Below are positions 31,790 to 41,212 of a DNA stretch of 51,832 nt, piece by piece. Under the pieces are notes generated by a model, which worked only from the letters and a program-made list of their open reading frames with translations, ran no database searches and was not told the DNA's origin. Source of the stretch: Lachnospiraceae bacterium. GTDB lineage: Bacteria > Bacillota > Clostridia > Lachnospirales > Lachnospiraceae. Numbering within the stretch: position 1 is the first letter of the stretch; the number at the start of each line of letters is the position of its first letter. The stretch spans positions 1 to 51,832 of the forward strand of contig JAILRO010000042.1 of assembly GCA_024698145.1 (NCBI GenBank), read 5' to 3'. Both the position numbers and the translations under genes were made by a program.

Positions 31790-34700
31790 ATGTCAAATAC
31801 AATTTTAAATTCTGCAATTAATTCAAAATTGAGTAACATTCAGGAAATGGGAAAGAGTATCGTGGTGTTAAAGGGAATACCCATGAGCGTTGTGGATGGG
31901 GCAAACTCTGTTACAATCAATCTTGCGGAGGCTATTAATGACAAGTTTGCATACTTTATGAAGATTAATGGCAATCGTAAGTACATTACATATGAAGAAT
32001 TTTTACTTTTGGCTGATTTTATCGTATTGCAATATGATCAGATTTATATATTAAATAACAATATTTATATGGAGCAGTATCCACTTGACTGTGTTTTTGA
32101 GGATGATGTAAGACAGGGATTGCTCAACCACTTTATGGATGTTGATGGGGATGAACAGGATGATATAGAATTAGGGAACATTGATACTTATATTTCTATG
32201 TATGTTGGTATAAAAGAATTTAATGGTTACTTGTTGGGAGCTTATTGTGATGATAATTTGCCTTACAGTAATAAGATTATCAATATAAATCTGTTTGATG
32301 AAACAAACCGGACGTTAGAAAGTGTAGAGAATTCAGATGACTTTATTGATTTGATTGAGGAATCTGATTATATCGATTTGGTTAAGAAGGTTTTTGATGA
32401 GCCTGATGAGTTATATATAAGGACATCAAACTATACAGGAGACATCTATAAGTTGAATGCCCATCTGCAGATATTAGCAGAGAATTGGTGTGATTGGATT
32501 GATTTTTTTCATGTTCAAGCGCAAACTATTGATAGTAATTTTGAACATAGAGACGAATATAATGAGCTGCTTAAAAAATATTGGGGTTACTCCGATTTTA
32601 GAAAACTTCCAGTCTACGATATGGCAAAATTGGATGATGGAAAGAAAGAAGTAATTCAGGTGTCACAAGAGAATATTATCTCTGACTTGGTTCAACAAGT
32701 AGAAAATTGTGAATCTGATTCGGGAGATTTTAGAGATATATTTGTTACTGCGCCTACTGGTGCAGGTAAGTCTGCAATGTTCCAGATTCCAGCTATTTAT
32801 TTAGCTGAAAAATATAATTTGCTAACTATTGTTATTTCGCCATTGATTGGTTTGATGAATGATCAGGTTAAAAACTTGGAATTAAAAAACTATCCATATG
32901 CAAAGACAATCAATTCAGATATTTCGCCGATCATTAAGCAGGATATCATAGAGAAAGTTGCAAATGGTGAATACCATATTTTGTATATCTCGCCAGAGAC
33001 ACTTTTAAGTCGTAGTGATGTGGAACAACTCATTGGGGACAGGACTATCGGTATGATTGTAATTGATGAGGCACATATTGTAACTACTTGGGGAAAACAG
33101 TTTAGACCTGATTATTGGTACCTTGGTGACCATATTCGTAAATTAAGAAAGAAGCAGTTAGAAAAGAAGAATCGTGCATTTGTTACAGCAACATTTACTG
33201 CAACTGCAATTTATCATGGTGTTGAGGATATGTATAATGAAACTGTAAACAGCTTACACATGTTAAACCCAATAACGTATCTTGGATATGTAAAACGTAG
33301 TGATATAGATATTGTTATTGATAAAACGCAAAAAGAAAAAGGTGCAAGAAGAGAATATGAAAATGATAAGCACGTAGAAATAGAAAAACTATTAAAGCGT
33401 GCACTTATAACCAATAAGAAAACATTGATTTATTTTCCTACGGTTGCATTAATTGATCGTTGTTATGAATTTTTGCGTGCAAGACATGAAATAGAGCAGG
33501 TTGCAATATATCATGGCTCACTTTCCAAGGAAGATAAGCAAGAGAATTATGAAAAATTTATGAATGGTGAAAAACTTGTTATGCTTGCGACAAAAGCGTT
33601 CGGTATGGGCATCGACATTGACAATATCGAAATTGTTGTTCACTTTGCTCCTACAGGAAATGTCTGTGATTATGTGCAGGAGATTGGTCGTGCTGCAAGA
33701 AGAACGGATTTGGTTGGAGAGGCATTCTATCACTATGATTCGAGAGATTTCAAGCACATAAATAGATTGCATGGGCTTTCTATGATTCAAAGATACCAGT
33801 TGATTGAGGTTATTAAAAAGATAGATGAAGTGTATTCAAATAATCTTAATCGTGGTGGAAGGAATAATTTTACTAGAAGAAGAAATGCAATGCTTTTAGA
33901 TGCTGAAAACTTTACATATATTTTTGGATCACCAATTAGTGATGAAGATAACAGTATCAACAAAGTAAAGACGGCTCTTTTGATTATCCAAAAAGATTTT
34001 GAAAATAAAATCGGATTTTCTCCAATTACGATTAGACCGATTCCTATGTTTTCAATTGGATTTTTTGAGATTGATCCAAGAGTACAGACCAGAATGTTAA
34101 AAAAATATACGGATTGTTTGGAAGAGATTGAGCCTGAAAGACATATCTGTAGAGTGAACCTTAGTAAGATTTGGAATAAAGACTATTCAAATTTATCATT
34201 TCCTAAATTTAAGTATATGTTGTATAACAATGATGAGGATTTGAATTTTAATAGTCAGTACACATTACACCCGGCTCTATGTGTTTCTGTGGATTTCGCT
34301 GATGATTATAACAGTCAGTTTGAAAAGTTGTGGAGATCATTACAGGGATTCGTTAAGAAGAAAGTCATTTCGAGTGAGCATACTGCAATGATTGAAATCG
34401 CAGAACATATCGCATCAGAGTGTAGTATTTCTAAGTATAAAGCACAGGCAATATGTGAGGTCGTTTTGGCTTCTATGGACTCGTACCGCAGAAACTTTAG
34501 TAAAGGTACAACACCAATTGCCCAAGAGAAAACAACTGTCAGTGGACAGACGAAGTATCAGTTTAACACAGCTGTAAATTCATACTTCTCATGGGTAGAA
34601 AAGAAATATAGAAAAATTGTTTCAGAGACAAATGATGGCAAGTTGTATTTGATTAATGACAATGGGAACAGTACAAAAGAGATTAGTGTTGTTCTTGGTA

Positions 34701-35011
34701 TTTTAGAGTCGTTAAATGTTCTTGCGTTTGAAATGATTGGTGGTGCTAATAGCCAGTTGTATATTTATATCAACCAGATTCAGAGCTTAAAAAATATTTT
34801 GAAGGCTCCGTATTTATATCATAACAGACTATTAGAGGCGGTTAGTGAGAGACACCTTATTTCTGTTAAGATGTTAACTCATATTTATGAAGGAGACTTT
34901 AAGAATGAAGAAATCTGGAACATGTTAGAAGATTATTTCCTTGGAAATATTCCGGAAAAGGTTAAGCGTGAATGTATAAAGGAGAATCCTGATATGAAGT
35001 TTGATGATTAG
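31790..35011 (+). CDS. RecQ-like SF2 helicase with large flanking domains
   Basis: 1073 aa. Residues 1-290 are an unassigned acidic domain. The helicase core has Walker A APTGAGKSAMFQIP at about 322-330, motif II VIDEAHIVTTWGKQFR at about 424 (the DEAH-xxxx-W form of RecQ), FTATA as motif III and QEIGRAARR as motif VI at about 629. The C-terminal 400 residues have no zinc-binding or HRDC motif I can see. RBS AGAGGGG. An 11-base gap to the AspBHI-like nuclease gene suggests the helicase unwinds or translocates DNA for that nuclease. The 214 bases before it contain no gene or clear hairpin. Confidence 0.75.
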   Translation: MSNTILNSAINSKLSNIQEMGKSIVVLKGIPMSVVDGANSVTINLAEAINDKFAYFMKINGNRKYITYEEFLLLADFIVLQYDQIYILNNNIYMEQYPLDCVFEDDVRQGLLNHFMDVDGDEQDDIELGNIDTYISMYVGIKEFNGYLLGAYCDDNLPYSNKIININLFDETNRTLESVENSDDFIDLIEESDYIDLVKKVFDEPDELYIRTSNYTGDIYKLNAHLQILAENWCDWIDFFHVQAQTIDSNFEHRDEYNELLKKYWGYSDFRKLPVYDMAKLDDGKKEVIQVSQENIISDLVQQVENCESDSGDFRDIFVTAPTGAGKSAMFQIPAIYLAEKYNLLTIVISPLIGLMNDQVKNLELKNYPYAKTINSDISPIIKQDIIEKVANGEYHILYISPETLLSRSDVEQLIGDRTIGMIVIDEAHIVTTWGKQFRPDYWYLGDHIRKLRKKQLEKKNRAFVTATFTATAIYHGVEDMYNETVNSLHMLNPITYLGYVKRSDIDIVIDKTQKEKGARREYENDKHVEIEKLLKRALITNKKTLIYFPTVALIDRCYEFLRARHEIEQVAIYHGSLSKEDKQENYEKFMNGEKLVMLATKAFGMGIDIDNIEIVVHFAPTGNVCDYVQEIGRAARRTDLVGEAFYHYDSRDFKHINRLHGLSMIQRYQLIEVIKKIDEVYSNNLNRGGRNNFTRRRNAMLLDAENFTYIFGSPISDEDNSINKVKTALLIIQKDFENKIGFSPITIRPIPMFSIGFFEIDPRVQTRMLKKYTDCLEEIEPERHICRVNLSKIWNKDYSNLSFPKFKYMLYNNDEDLNFNSQYTLHPALCVSVDFADDYNSQFEKLWRSLQGFVKKKVISSEHTAMIEIAEHIASECSISKYKAQAICEVVLASMDSYRRNFSKGTTPIAQEKTTVSGQTKYQFNTAVNSYFSWVEKKYRKIVSETNDGKLYLINDNGNSTKEISVVLGILESLNVLAFEMIGGANSQLYIYINQIQSLKNILKAPYLYHNRLLEAVSERHLISVKMLTHIYEGDFKNEEIWNMLEDYFLGNIPEKVKRECIKENPDMKFDD

Positions 35012-35022
35012 GGAGACTGATT

Positions 35023-36270
35023 ATGGAAGTTAGTTTTGAAGATTTAGAAAAAGCTGATTTGATTGTAGATTGTATTTATAAGGGTGGGACTGCACCTGAT
35101 ATGTCTGCAGAACCATTTCATAAATTAATTCCTAGATGTGAAAATGCAGGTGGTTTTAGAAAAAAGCTTCGTGAAGATGGATCCGGGAAATACGCATATG
35201 TAGTCTTATATACATCCATGGAAGAACTTGAGTGGCCAGATTATCTTGATGAAGAAACAGGCATTTTTCGATATTACGGGGATAATAGAGAGCCTGGTCG
35301 TGAATTAAATGATACCAAAAAGAAAGGTAACCAGATATTAGAAACTACTTTTGCGTTGTTGAATGAGGGCGTGCATTTAGATGATATTCCTCCTTTTTTA
35401 ATTTTTAAAAAGACAGGTAATGCAAGAGATGTACAATTTCTGGGGCTAGCTGCTCCTGGTAATCCCAAGATATCACCAGATAAAGATTTAGTAGCTTTTT
35501 GGAGAACAGTAAAAGAAAAAAGATTTCAAAATTATGAAGCGTATTTTACTGTGTTAAATACAGGACAGGAAGTTATTTCTAGAAAGTGGTTAGAAAGTTT
35601 AATCTATAATCATGAAGAGAATTTGAGATATGCACCATCTGCTTGGATAAAATTTGTTAAACAAGGACGAAATGGTATTGACGCTCTTAAAGCACCAAAA
35701 CTTTTTAAAATTCCAGGGAAATATGAACAGTTACAAAGTGACGTAGAAGGCAATAAGTGTTTAGAATATATAAGAAGTTACTATCGTGATAACCCATATG
35801 GTTTTGAGGCTTGTGCGACGAATATCATTTCGAAAATGGATACTAATTTTGTTGATTTTTCGCTGACTAGACCATGGCGAGATGGTGGCAGAGATGCAAT
35901 GGGATTTTATACGATATCCACTGGGGGAAAAGCAAATCATCCCTTAAAGATTGATTGTGCATTGGAAGCAAAATGTTATGGAGCTGACACTGCTGTTAGA
36001 GTTCGGCAGATGTCGCGTCTTATATCTAGAATTAGATACAGACAGTTTGGCATAATGATTACCACAAGTTATGTCGATGGACAGGCATATAAAGAGGTTG
36101 TGGAGGATGGACATCCAATTCTTATTGTTACGGCAAGTGATATTGCAAGCATATTAAGGAAGAATTCTATCGATTCAAGTAATATTGACATGTGGCTGGA
36201 ATCGGTAGATGAAACTGTTTCACGTTTGGAATCATACTACACACGTGAAAGAGGATACGATTGTAGATAA
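35023..36270 (+). CDS. AspBHI/MspJI-like modification-dependent restriction endonuclease (Mrr fold)
   Basis: 415 aa. The N-terminal half (ADLIVDCIYKGGTAPDMSAE, FHKLIPRCENAGGFRK) matches the AspBHI N-terminal SRA-like reader that recognises 5-methylcytosine. The C-terminal half has an Mrr-type catalytic core, PWRDGGRDAMGFY and IDCALEAKCYG, giving D...ExK at about residues 290-320. Family members cut DNA near modified cytosines (type IV restriction). Here it lies next to a C5 methyltransferase unit, so its specificity must avoid the host mark. Preceded by the RecQ-like helicase and followed 22 bases later by the Sau3AI-like gene. Confidence 0.7.
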   Translation: MEVSFEDLEKADLIVDCIYKGGTAPDMSAEPFHKLIPRCENAGGFRKKLREDGSGKYAYVVLYTSMEELEWPDYLDEETGIFRYYGDNREPGRELNDTKKKGNQILETTFALLNEGVHLDDIPPFLIFKKTGNARDVQFLGLAAPGNPKISPDKDLVAFWRTVKEKRFQNYEAYFTVLNTGQEVISRKWLESLIYNHEENLRYAPSAWIKFVKQGRNGIDALKAPKLFKIPGKYEQLQSDVEGNKCLEYIRSYYRDNPYGFEACATNIISKMDTNFVDFSLTRPWRDGGRDAMGFYTISTGGKANHPLKIDCALEAKCYGADTAVRVRQMSRLISRIRYRQFGIMITTSYVDGQAYKEVVEDGHPILIVTASDIASILRKNSIDSSNIDMWLESVDETVSRLESYYTRERGYDCR

Positions 36271-36292
36271 ATCATTTTAAGGAGAGAAGATT

Positions 36293-37723
36293 ATGGATTT
36301 TGAAATTGAATATGACAAATCAAATCCATTATCAATTGAAGCTTATGCTCAAAAACTAATTGGAAAGACATTTAGACAAATTTGGGATGAAGATGATGCT
36401 AGACAAAATGTTGTTCATGAAGATTTAAAATATGGAACTGCCGAAGTGATTGAGACAAAACGTAATAAGGGAAATCTTGGGCAGATTGTAGAAGAGAAGT
36501 TTTTTCATTATGAATGTAACAGTGATTCTAGAGCGGATTTTCATGAGGCAGGAGTTGAACTGAAAGTTACACCATATAAAATAAATAAGAATGGAAGTAT
36601 ATCAGCAAAAGAGAGATTAATACTTACAATGATTGATTATTTTGCTGTTGTGAATGAAGATTTCGAAAGTAGTCATTTATGGAATAAGTCAAAATTGATC
36701 TTGTTAGTTTATTATTTGTATCAAAAGGAAATTCAATTCAATTTGGACTATAAAATTGGTTATTCAAGTCTGTTTACTCCGCCTATGCAGGATGTAATGA
36801 TTATTCGACATGATTATGAAGTTATTGTTGAAAAAATTAGAGCCGGTAGAGCTCACGAGTTGTCAGAAGGCGATACATTATATCTTGGAGCTGCTCCCAA
36901 GGCAGCTACTTCAAAAGATCGTAGAAAACAACCATTTAGTGAAGAACTTGCTAAACCAAGAGCATTTGCATTTAAAAATTCTTATATGACATATGTGCTG
37001 AACAATTATATTGTTCCGGGAAAAGATACATACGAAGCAATTATGCAAGATGGAATCGAATGTAATTTTGAAGATTATGTTATATCAAAGATTAATTCAT
37101 ATAAGGATTATACTGTCGAAGCTCTTTGTAGTGAATTTCAAATCGAATGTGATAAAAAACCTAAAAATCTTGAAGCAATGCTCGCGTATCGTATACTTGG
37201 CATTAAGGGAAATCATGCAGAAGAATTTGAAAAGGCTAATATTGTTGTAAAAACTATTCGAATTGGCAAAAACAACAAGATTAAAGAGAGTATGTCATTT
37301 CCGACATTCAAATTCAAAGAATTGATAGAAGAAGAGTGGGAAACATCAGTGTTTGGTACATATTTGAGTGAGACTAGATTCTTTTTTGTGGTGTATAAGT
37401 TTGATGAAAATGACGTGCTTCGCTTAAAAGGTTGCCAGTTTTGGAATATTCCATACGCAGATTTGGAAAATGAAGTTAAGAAAGTTTGGAACAAGACAAA
37501 GCAGGTAATCATAGATGGATTACAGATAGAACAACGAAATGGTAAGAATTATAATAACTTTCCTAATGCTTCAGAAAATCCAGTCTGCCACGTGAGGCCG
37601 CATGCCAAAAATGCTCAGGATACATATGAATTGCCGGATGGTAGACAGTATCCAAAACAGTGTTTCTGGTTGAATAATCATTATATTTTGTCACAATTAA
37701 AAGGTGATTTTAAGGAGGGGTAG
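36293..37723 (+). CDS. Sau3AI/MutH-family type II restriction endonuclease
   Basis: 476 aa, the usual two-lobed Sau3AI length. The MutH-like catalytic residues are in RADFHEAGVELKVTPYK (D at about residue 81, E-x-K at about 88-90), with RNKGNLGQIVEEKFF upstream. A second MutH-like lobe (FPTFKFKELIEEEWETS, SETRFFFVVYK) corresponds to the allosteric domain. Sau3AI cleaves GATC, and its partner methylates the C. A C5 methyltransferase lies 0.9 kb downstream in convergent orientation. The GATC specificity is inferred from the family. Confidence 0.8.
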   Translation: MDFEIEYDKSNPLSIEAYAQKLIGKTFRQIWDEDDARQNVVHEDLKYGTAEVIETKRNKGNLGQIVEEKFFHYECNSDSRADFHEAGVELKVTPYKINKNGSISAKERLILTMIDYFAVVNEDFESSHLWNKSKLILLVYYLYQKEIQFNLDYKIGYSSLFTPPMQDVMIIRHDYEVIVEKIRAGRAHELSEGDTLYLGAAPKAATSKDRRKQPFSEELAKPRAFAFKNSYMTYVLNNYIVPGKDTYEAIMQDGIECNFEDYVISKINSYKDYTVEALCSEFQIECDKKPKNLEAMLAYRILGIKGNHAEEFEKANIVVKTIRIGKNNKIKESMSFPTFKFKELIEEEWETSVFGTYLSETRFFFVVYKFDENDVLRLKGCQFWNIPYADLENEVKKVWNKTKQVIIDGLQIEQRNGKNYNNFPNASENPVCHVRPHAKNAQDTYELPDGRQYPKQCFWLNNHYILSQLKGDFKEG

Positions 37724-37728
37724 TTTAT

Positions 37729-38604
37729 ATGGCAAAAATATTGTCGAATGAAGAACTGATAGCTGTTTTAAAGGCAGACTATAGTGCAAAAACAATTAAC
37801 AAAGAGTCATTATTAAGAAGACAGTGGAATATTGATACATTTAATGCCTTAGAGAGAAAACAGTTGAAGTATGATAAGCTAGAAAAAAGAATAATGTTGT
37901 ATAAAACAATGGAGGGAGAAGAAGTATATATTCAGTATCCGGGTAAGGAATCAACTGAAAATCCTAAGATGCCATTAGATTTTAGACCAAAAGTTAAACT
38001 GAAGACAGGAGAGTATGCAATTGATTTATCCTTTGGTGCTATATGGGACATATTAGATGACATTTCTAGAAATCATAATGCTTATTTGAAGTACGTAGCT
38101 GCTTTATTTTTTAGAATGGGTTATATGCATGAATATAAAAAAATAAAGATGAGTTATGATTGTGAAATAGTAAAAATCAGCAAAGTTGGAGAAAAGATTG
38201 AAAAAAATGAGAAAATTCAGCTAGAGTGGTATGCTATGCAATTGGAAGAAGATGTTTGGTATACACTCAATGATAAGATGGGATGGATAAATCTTGGGAA
38301 CAATCAAGTAATTTCATTTGAAGGTTTTATTAAATTGGTGGATTTATTGTTTCAGAATGAAGATTGTAAGTATTATTATAAAAATATTGTTATAAAAAAG
38401 AAAGATAAATACAAGTTATCTAGTGGTAGAACAAATTCAAGTGCGGCAAATCTATTTATACTTAATTATTTAGAAGGAAATGTTAAGTTGTCAAAATTAC
38501 TTGATGCATTCCAAAAGAGTAGGGGAGTTCCTATGATAAAAAAGAGTGATTACTCTGTGGTGACCGATAAAATAGTGATTAATGTCGATATAGAATCAAG
38601 ATAA
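37729..38604 (+). CDS. Hypothetical protein of the Sau3AI-like restriction locus
   Basis: 291 aa, beginning five bases after the endonuclease gene (RBS AAGGAGGGG), so it is part of the same operon. Lys- and Ile-rich, with a middle segment DILDDISRNHNAYLKYVAAL and an end GVPMIKKSDYSVVTDKI. No catalytic motif or family is recognised. Its place between REase and MTase suggests an accessory role in the restriction system, such as stabilising the nuclease or recognising DNA. Confidence 0.5.
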   Translation: MAKILSNEELIAVLKADYSAKTINKESLLRRQWNIDTFNALERKQLKYDKLEKRIMLYKTMEGEEVYIQYPGKESTENPKMPLDFRPKVKLKTGEYAIDLSFGAIWDILDDISRNHNAYLKYVAALFFRMGYMHEYKKIKMSYDCEIVKISKVGEKIEKNEKIQLEWYAMQLEEDVWYTLNDKMGWINLGNNQVISFEGFIKLVDLLFQNEDCKYYYKNIVIKKKDKYKLSSGRTNSSAANLFILNYLEGNVKLSKLLDAFQKSRGVPMIKKSDYSVVTDKIVINVDIESR

Positions 38605-38606
38605 TA

Positions 38607-38640
38607 ATAACCCGAGAGACTACATTGCCTCTCGGGTTAT
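38607..38640. terminator. Bidirectional terminator
   Basis: ATAACCCGAGAG and CTCTCGGGTTAT form a perfect 12-bp stem with a 10-nt loop between the convergent genes. The methyltransferase stop codon lies within it. T-rich sequence is weak on the plus side. Confidence 0.7.
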
Positions 38641-39867
38641 GTCTTCTTCAACTACATAAGTAGTTTCCTTATCAAATATGGTGTTGAGATATGTTCCCAT
38701 GCGAGTGATGAGTCCAACAACTAAAGCATTACCCATGCAGAAGTAGCGGAATTTTTCAGGCATTCCTGTATTGGTCCAATCGTCATCGAATCCTTGTATA
38801 CGCTCGGCTTCTATTGGAGTAAGAAGTCGGAGGCGTTTGGTTTGAGGATCTTCGATGACATGGGTGCTTCTGTTTAGGCTAGATTCGCTTGTTAGCATTG
38901 TACGAGCAGGCTTATCTATTGGGTCAGGAAACGCAATAGGACCTTCAGAAAAAGTATAGGTATGACCAGTTTTACTGGTACGTTCTATTTTCTTTGCGCC
39001 CTTTAAATATTTCCATTTATCAAGGTTGTTGCCAAGGTAAAAGCGTTCTTCAACATCTTTATTAAGTAGAGTACGAAGCATTGTAGATTCTTCGTAAACA
39101 GGTGTTGTATCACATGTGTAAATTGTACCGTTATACATAAAGCCAGCATTGCCAAAAGCGTATGAAAAATGTTCAGTCACATCGGCTAAGTCAGATTCAG
39201 TTAATACGGTACTTCTGATATCATCATTAGATACACCAACAATCTTAAATGTATGAGCAAAGAAACCAATATTGTTGAAAATACAGTCTGGTCTAGCAAC
39301 TGACTTGCTGATATGAGTTGAATAATTGGTTTCATTTTTGTATGCAAAAATGAAAGTCCGTCGTCTTCTCTGTGCAAAACCATATTCAGCAGCATTAATT
39401 ACGCGCCATTCTACATTATATCCTAATTCGTTGAAACAAGTAAGAATAATACCAAAGTCTCTTCCACGCTGATTTGCTGGTGATTTTAGTAATCGGTCTA
39501 CATTCTCAAGAATAACAAAACTAGGGGATTTTGTTTCAAGAATATCTCTTATATCCCACCATAAGACACCTTTCTTCCCGTTAATTCCAGTTGCACCAGT
39601 TCGCGCAACAGAGTAATCCTGACATGGAAAGCCACCAACTAACAGGTTATGGTCAGGAATTGAAGATTTTTCAATTTCTGAAATGTTTTTGTTAACATGA
39701 TTAATTGATTTGCCAAAGTGTGCACAATAACAGTCAAATGCATGTTGTGTTTTTTTCCCAGGTTCCCACTGATTGGCCCATACAGTGGCCCATTCTTTGC
39801 TAGCACGTTCCATTCCCAAACGAAAACCACCAACGCCTGCAAATAATTCACATATAGTTTTTTCCAT
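38620..39867 (-). CDS. DNA (cytosine-5-)methyltransferase, likely GATC-specific
   Basis: 415 aa with all main C5-MTase motifs: I ELFAGVGGFRLGME (about residue 7), IV GGFPCQDYSVA with the catalytic Cys (about 80), VI LENVDRLL, VIII QRRRRTFIFA, and IX-X from RLRLLTPIEAERIQGF to CMGNALVVGL. It probably protects host GATC sites from the Sau3AI-like enzyme, since M.Sau3AI is a C5-MTase. A good RBS (AAGGAGGTGCC) precedes the start. Its promoter carries a GAAC-GATC-GTTC palindrome. Transcribed toward the restriction genes and divergently from the second WYL regulator. Confidence 0.85.
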   Translation of the reverse strand: MEKTICELFAGVGGFRLGMERASKEWATVWANQWEPGKKTQHAFDCYCAHFGKSINHVNKNISEIEKSSIPDHNLLVGGFPCQDYSVARTGATGINGKKGVLWWDIRDILETKSPSFVILENVDRLLKSPANQRGRDFGIILTCFNELGYNVEWRVINAAEYGFAQRRRRTFIFAYKNETNYSTHISKSVARPDCIFNNIGFFAHTFKIVGVSNDDIRSTVLTESDLADVTEHFSYAFGNAGFMYNGTIYTCDTTPVYEESTMLRTLLNKDVEERFYLGNNLDKWKYLKGAKKIERTSKTGHTYTFSEGPIAFPDPIDKPARTMLTSESSLNRSTHVIEDPQTKRLRLLTPIEAERIQGFDDDWTNTGMPEKFRYFCMGNALVVGLITRMGTYLNTIFDKETTYVVEEDITREAM

Positions 39868-39891
39868 CTGTAAGGCACCTCCTTATTTGGT

Positions 39892-39905
39892 CGAACGATC
39901 GTTCG
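39892..39905. promoter_or_regulatory. Perfect 14-bp palindrome CGAACGATCGTTCG in the MTase leader (LexA-type box containing GATC)
   Basis: CGAAC-GATC-GTTCG matches the Gram-positive LexA core GAAC-N4-GTTC, like the SOS box at 2060-2071. It also contains the GATC site that the methyltransferase is expected to modify. It lies between the predicted MTase start site and its RBS. A longer imperfect inverted repeat (TTATGGTA at 39913-39920, TACCATAA at 39970-39977) flanks the promoter region. So either LexA represses the MTase, or methylation of this site feeds back on its own expression. Confidence 0.55.
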
Positions 39906-40107
39906 CTTTAACTTATGGTACTATATAATTATTGAAATGTAAAGAGTAAATTTTGGACTTTGTCAATAATACCATAAAAGGAATTTAGAATCAAGATCAA
40001 AAGTGAGGTTTTTAAATGAAAATCATTAGAAGATGTGTTAGAATCGATAGAGAGATTTGTACATTTTATAATACAAATTATTATATGTAAAAAGCAGGAG
40101 TTGGCGC

Positions 40108-41106
40108 ATGAATGATTTCAGTAAAAACAGAGTACTGGCATTATATAAAATTCTCACAACATATACGGACGAGCAGCATCAGATTTCTATGCAGGATATA
40201 TTGTTATATATGGAATCTGAAGGCTATTCCTGCAGTGAAGACAGTATTCTACGCTATATAAAGCAATTAAGAAATGAATTGGGTGTAGATGTGATTTCTA
40301 GTCGTGGAAGGAATGCTCGCTACTTTATCGGAACCAGACTTTTGGAAAAGGAAGAGATGAAGCTTATCATTGACTCTGTCAATGCATCTAATTTTATTGA
40401 GAAAAGTATTGCAACCAAAATGATTGATAAACTAAAGAGTACCATGAGTACTTATGATGCTGAGGACTTAGACAGAAGTGTGTTAGGTATTAACATTGCA
40501 AAAGCGGAGAATAAGAAAATTCTCTACAATGTAAATATTATTCAGGAAGCTTTGGTAAAAGGCGTCCGGATTAGTTTTGATTATATGGGTTGGGATAAAA
40601 ATAAAAAGCTGGTGAAAAAGTCTGAACGAAGATATAACATGAATCCCTGGGCATTAATATGGGCGAATGACCGATATTATTTGTACGGTTATGATATAAA
40701 AGAAATGGATGGTGTATTGAGCGAAAGAAACTATAGAGTAGATAAGCTTGATAATATTCAGCTATCTGACATTCCACGAGAAGGGAAAAGCCAGTTCAGA
40801 AGTTTTAATGCAAATACATATGTATCAAGGCGAATGGGAATGTTTTCGGGGAAAGAGCAAGCAATAACTGTAAGGATTCCGGAAACTTTGGTTGGAACAT
40901 TTATAGACCAATTTGGTAAACAAATTACAATTTCTGAAGATTCAGAAGACAAGTTGTTGGTAACTTTTATTGCAGTGCCTTCGGTTATCCTGCTTGGATG
41001 GTTGTTGGGGTTGAAATCTGTAGAAGTTGTGGAACCACAGAATGTAAGAGAAGATATAATTAACTTGTTGCAACATAATATGAATTTCTATGATGAAAAG
41101 AATTGA
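40108..41106 (+). CDS. WYL-domain transcriptional regulator 2
   Basis: 332 aa with the same HTH-WYL-WCX layout as the gene at 27395. HTH: HQISMQDILLYMESEGYSCS, SILRYIKQLRNELG. WYL: NPWALIWANDRYYLYGYD and RNYRVDKLDN. WCX-like end: VTVRIPETLVGTFIDQFG. RBS CAGGAG. It stands just before the helicase-nuclease operon and is the probable repressor of that module, perhaps at the palindrome 41142-41161. Confidence 0.85.
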   Translation: MNDFSKNRVLALYKILTTYTDEQHQISMQDILLYMESEGYSCSEDSILRYIKQLRNELGVDVISSRGRNARYFIGTRLLEKEEMKLIIDSVNASNFIEKSIATKMIDKLKSTMSTYDAEDLDRSVLGINIAKAENKKILYNVNIIQEALVKGVRISFDYMGWDKNKKLVKKSERRYNMNPWALIWANDRYYLYGYDIKEMDGVLSERNYRVDKLDNIQLSDIPREGKSQFRSFNANTYVSRRMGMFSGKEQAITVRIPETLVGTFIDQFGKQITISEDSEDKLLVTFIAVPSVILLGWLLGLKSVEVVEPQNVREDIINLLQHNMNFYDEKN

Positions 41107-41141
41107 CGCAAATATGCGGCAATTCTTTTTGCGTTTCGTGG

Positions 41142-41161
41142 TAAAATTATACATAATTTTA
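41142..41161. promoter_or_regulatory. 20-bp perfect palindrome ahead of the helicase-nuclease operon
   Basis: TAAAATTAT-AC-ATAATTTTA, 9-bp perfect arms, located 36 bases after the WYL gene stop and 52 bases before the helicase start. TTGCGT (41130-41135) lies just upstream and could act as a -35. The natural reading is the operator of the WYL regulator encoded next to it. Confidence 0.45.
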
Positions 41162-41212
41162 CTAATAACATTCATATGGGACACGTGCAAACAAACAGAG
41201 GAGGTTTGGATT

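Noticed and set aside
41090-41212. N-terminal extension of the helicase-nuclease
   Set aside because: It would overlap the WYL gene and translate through the palindrome; the RBS AGAGGAGGT points to TTG 41213.
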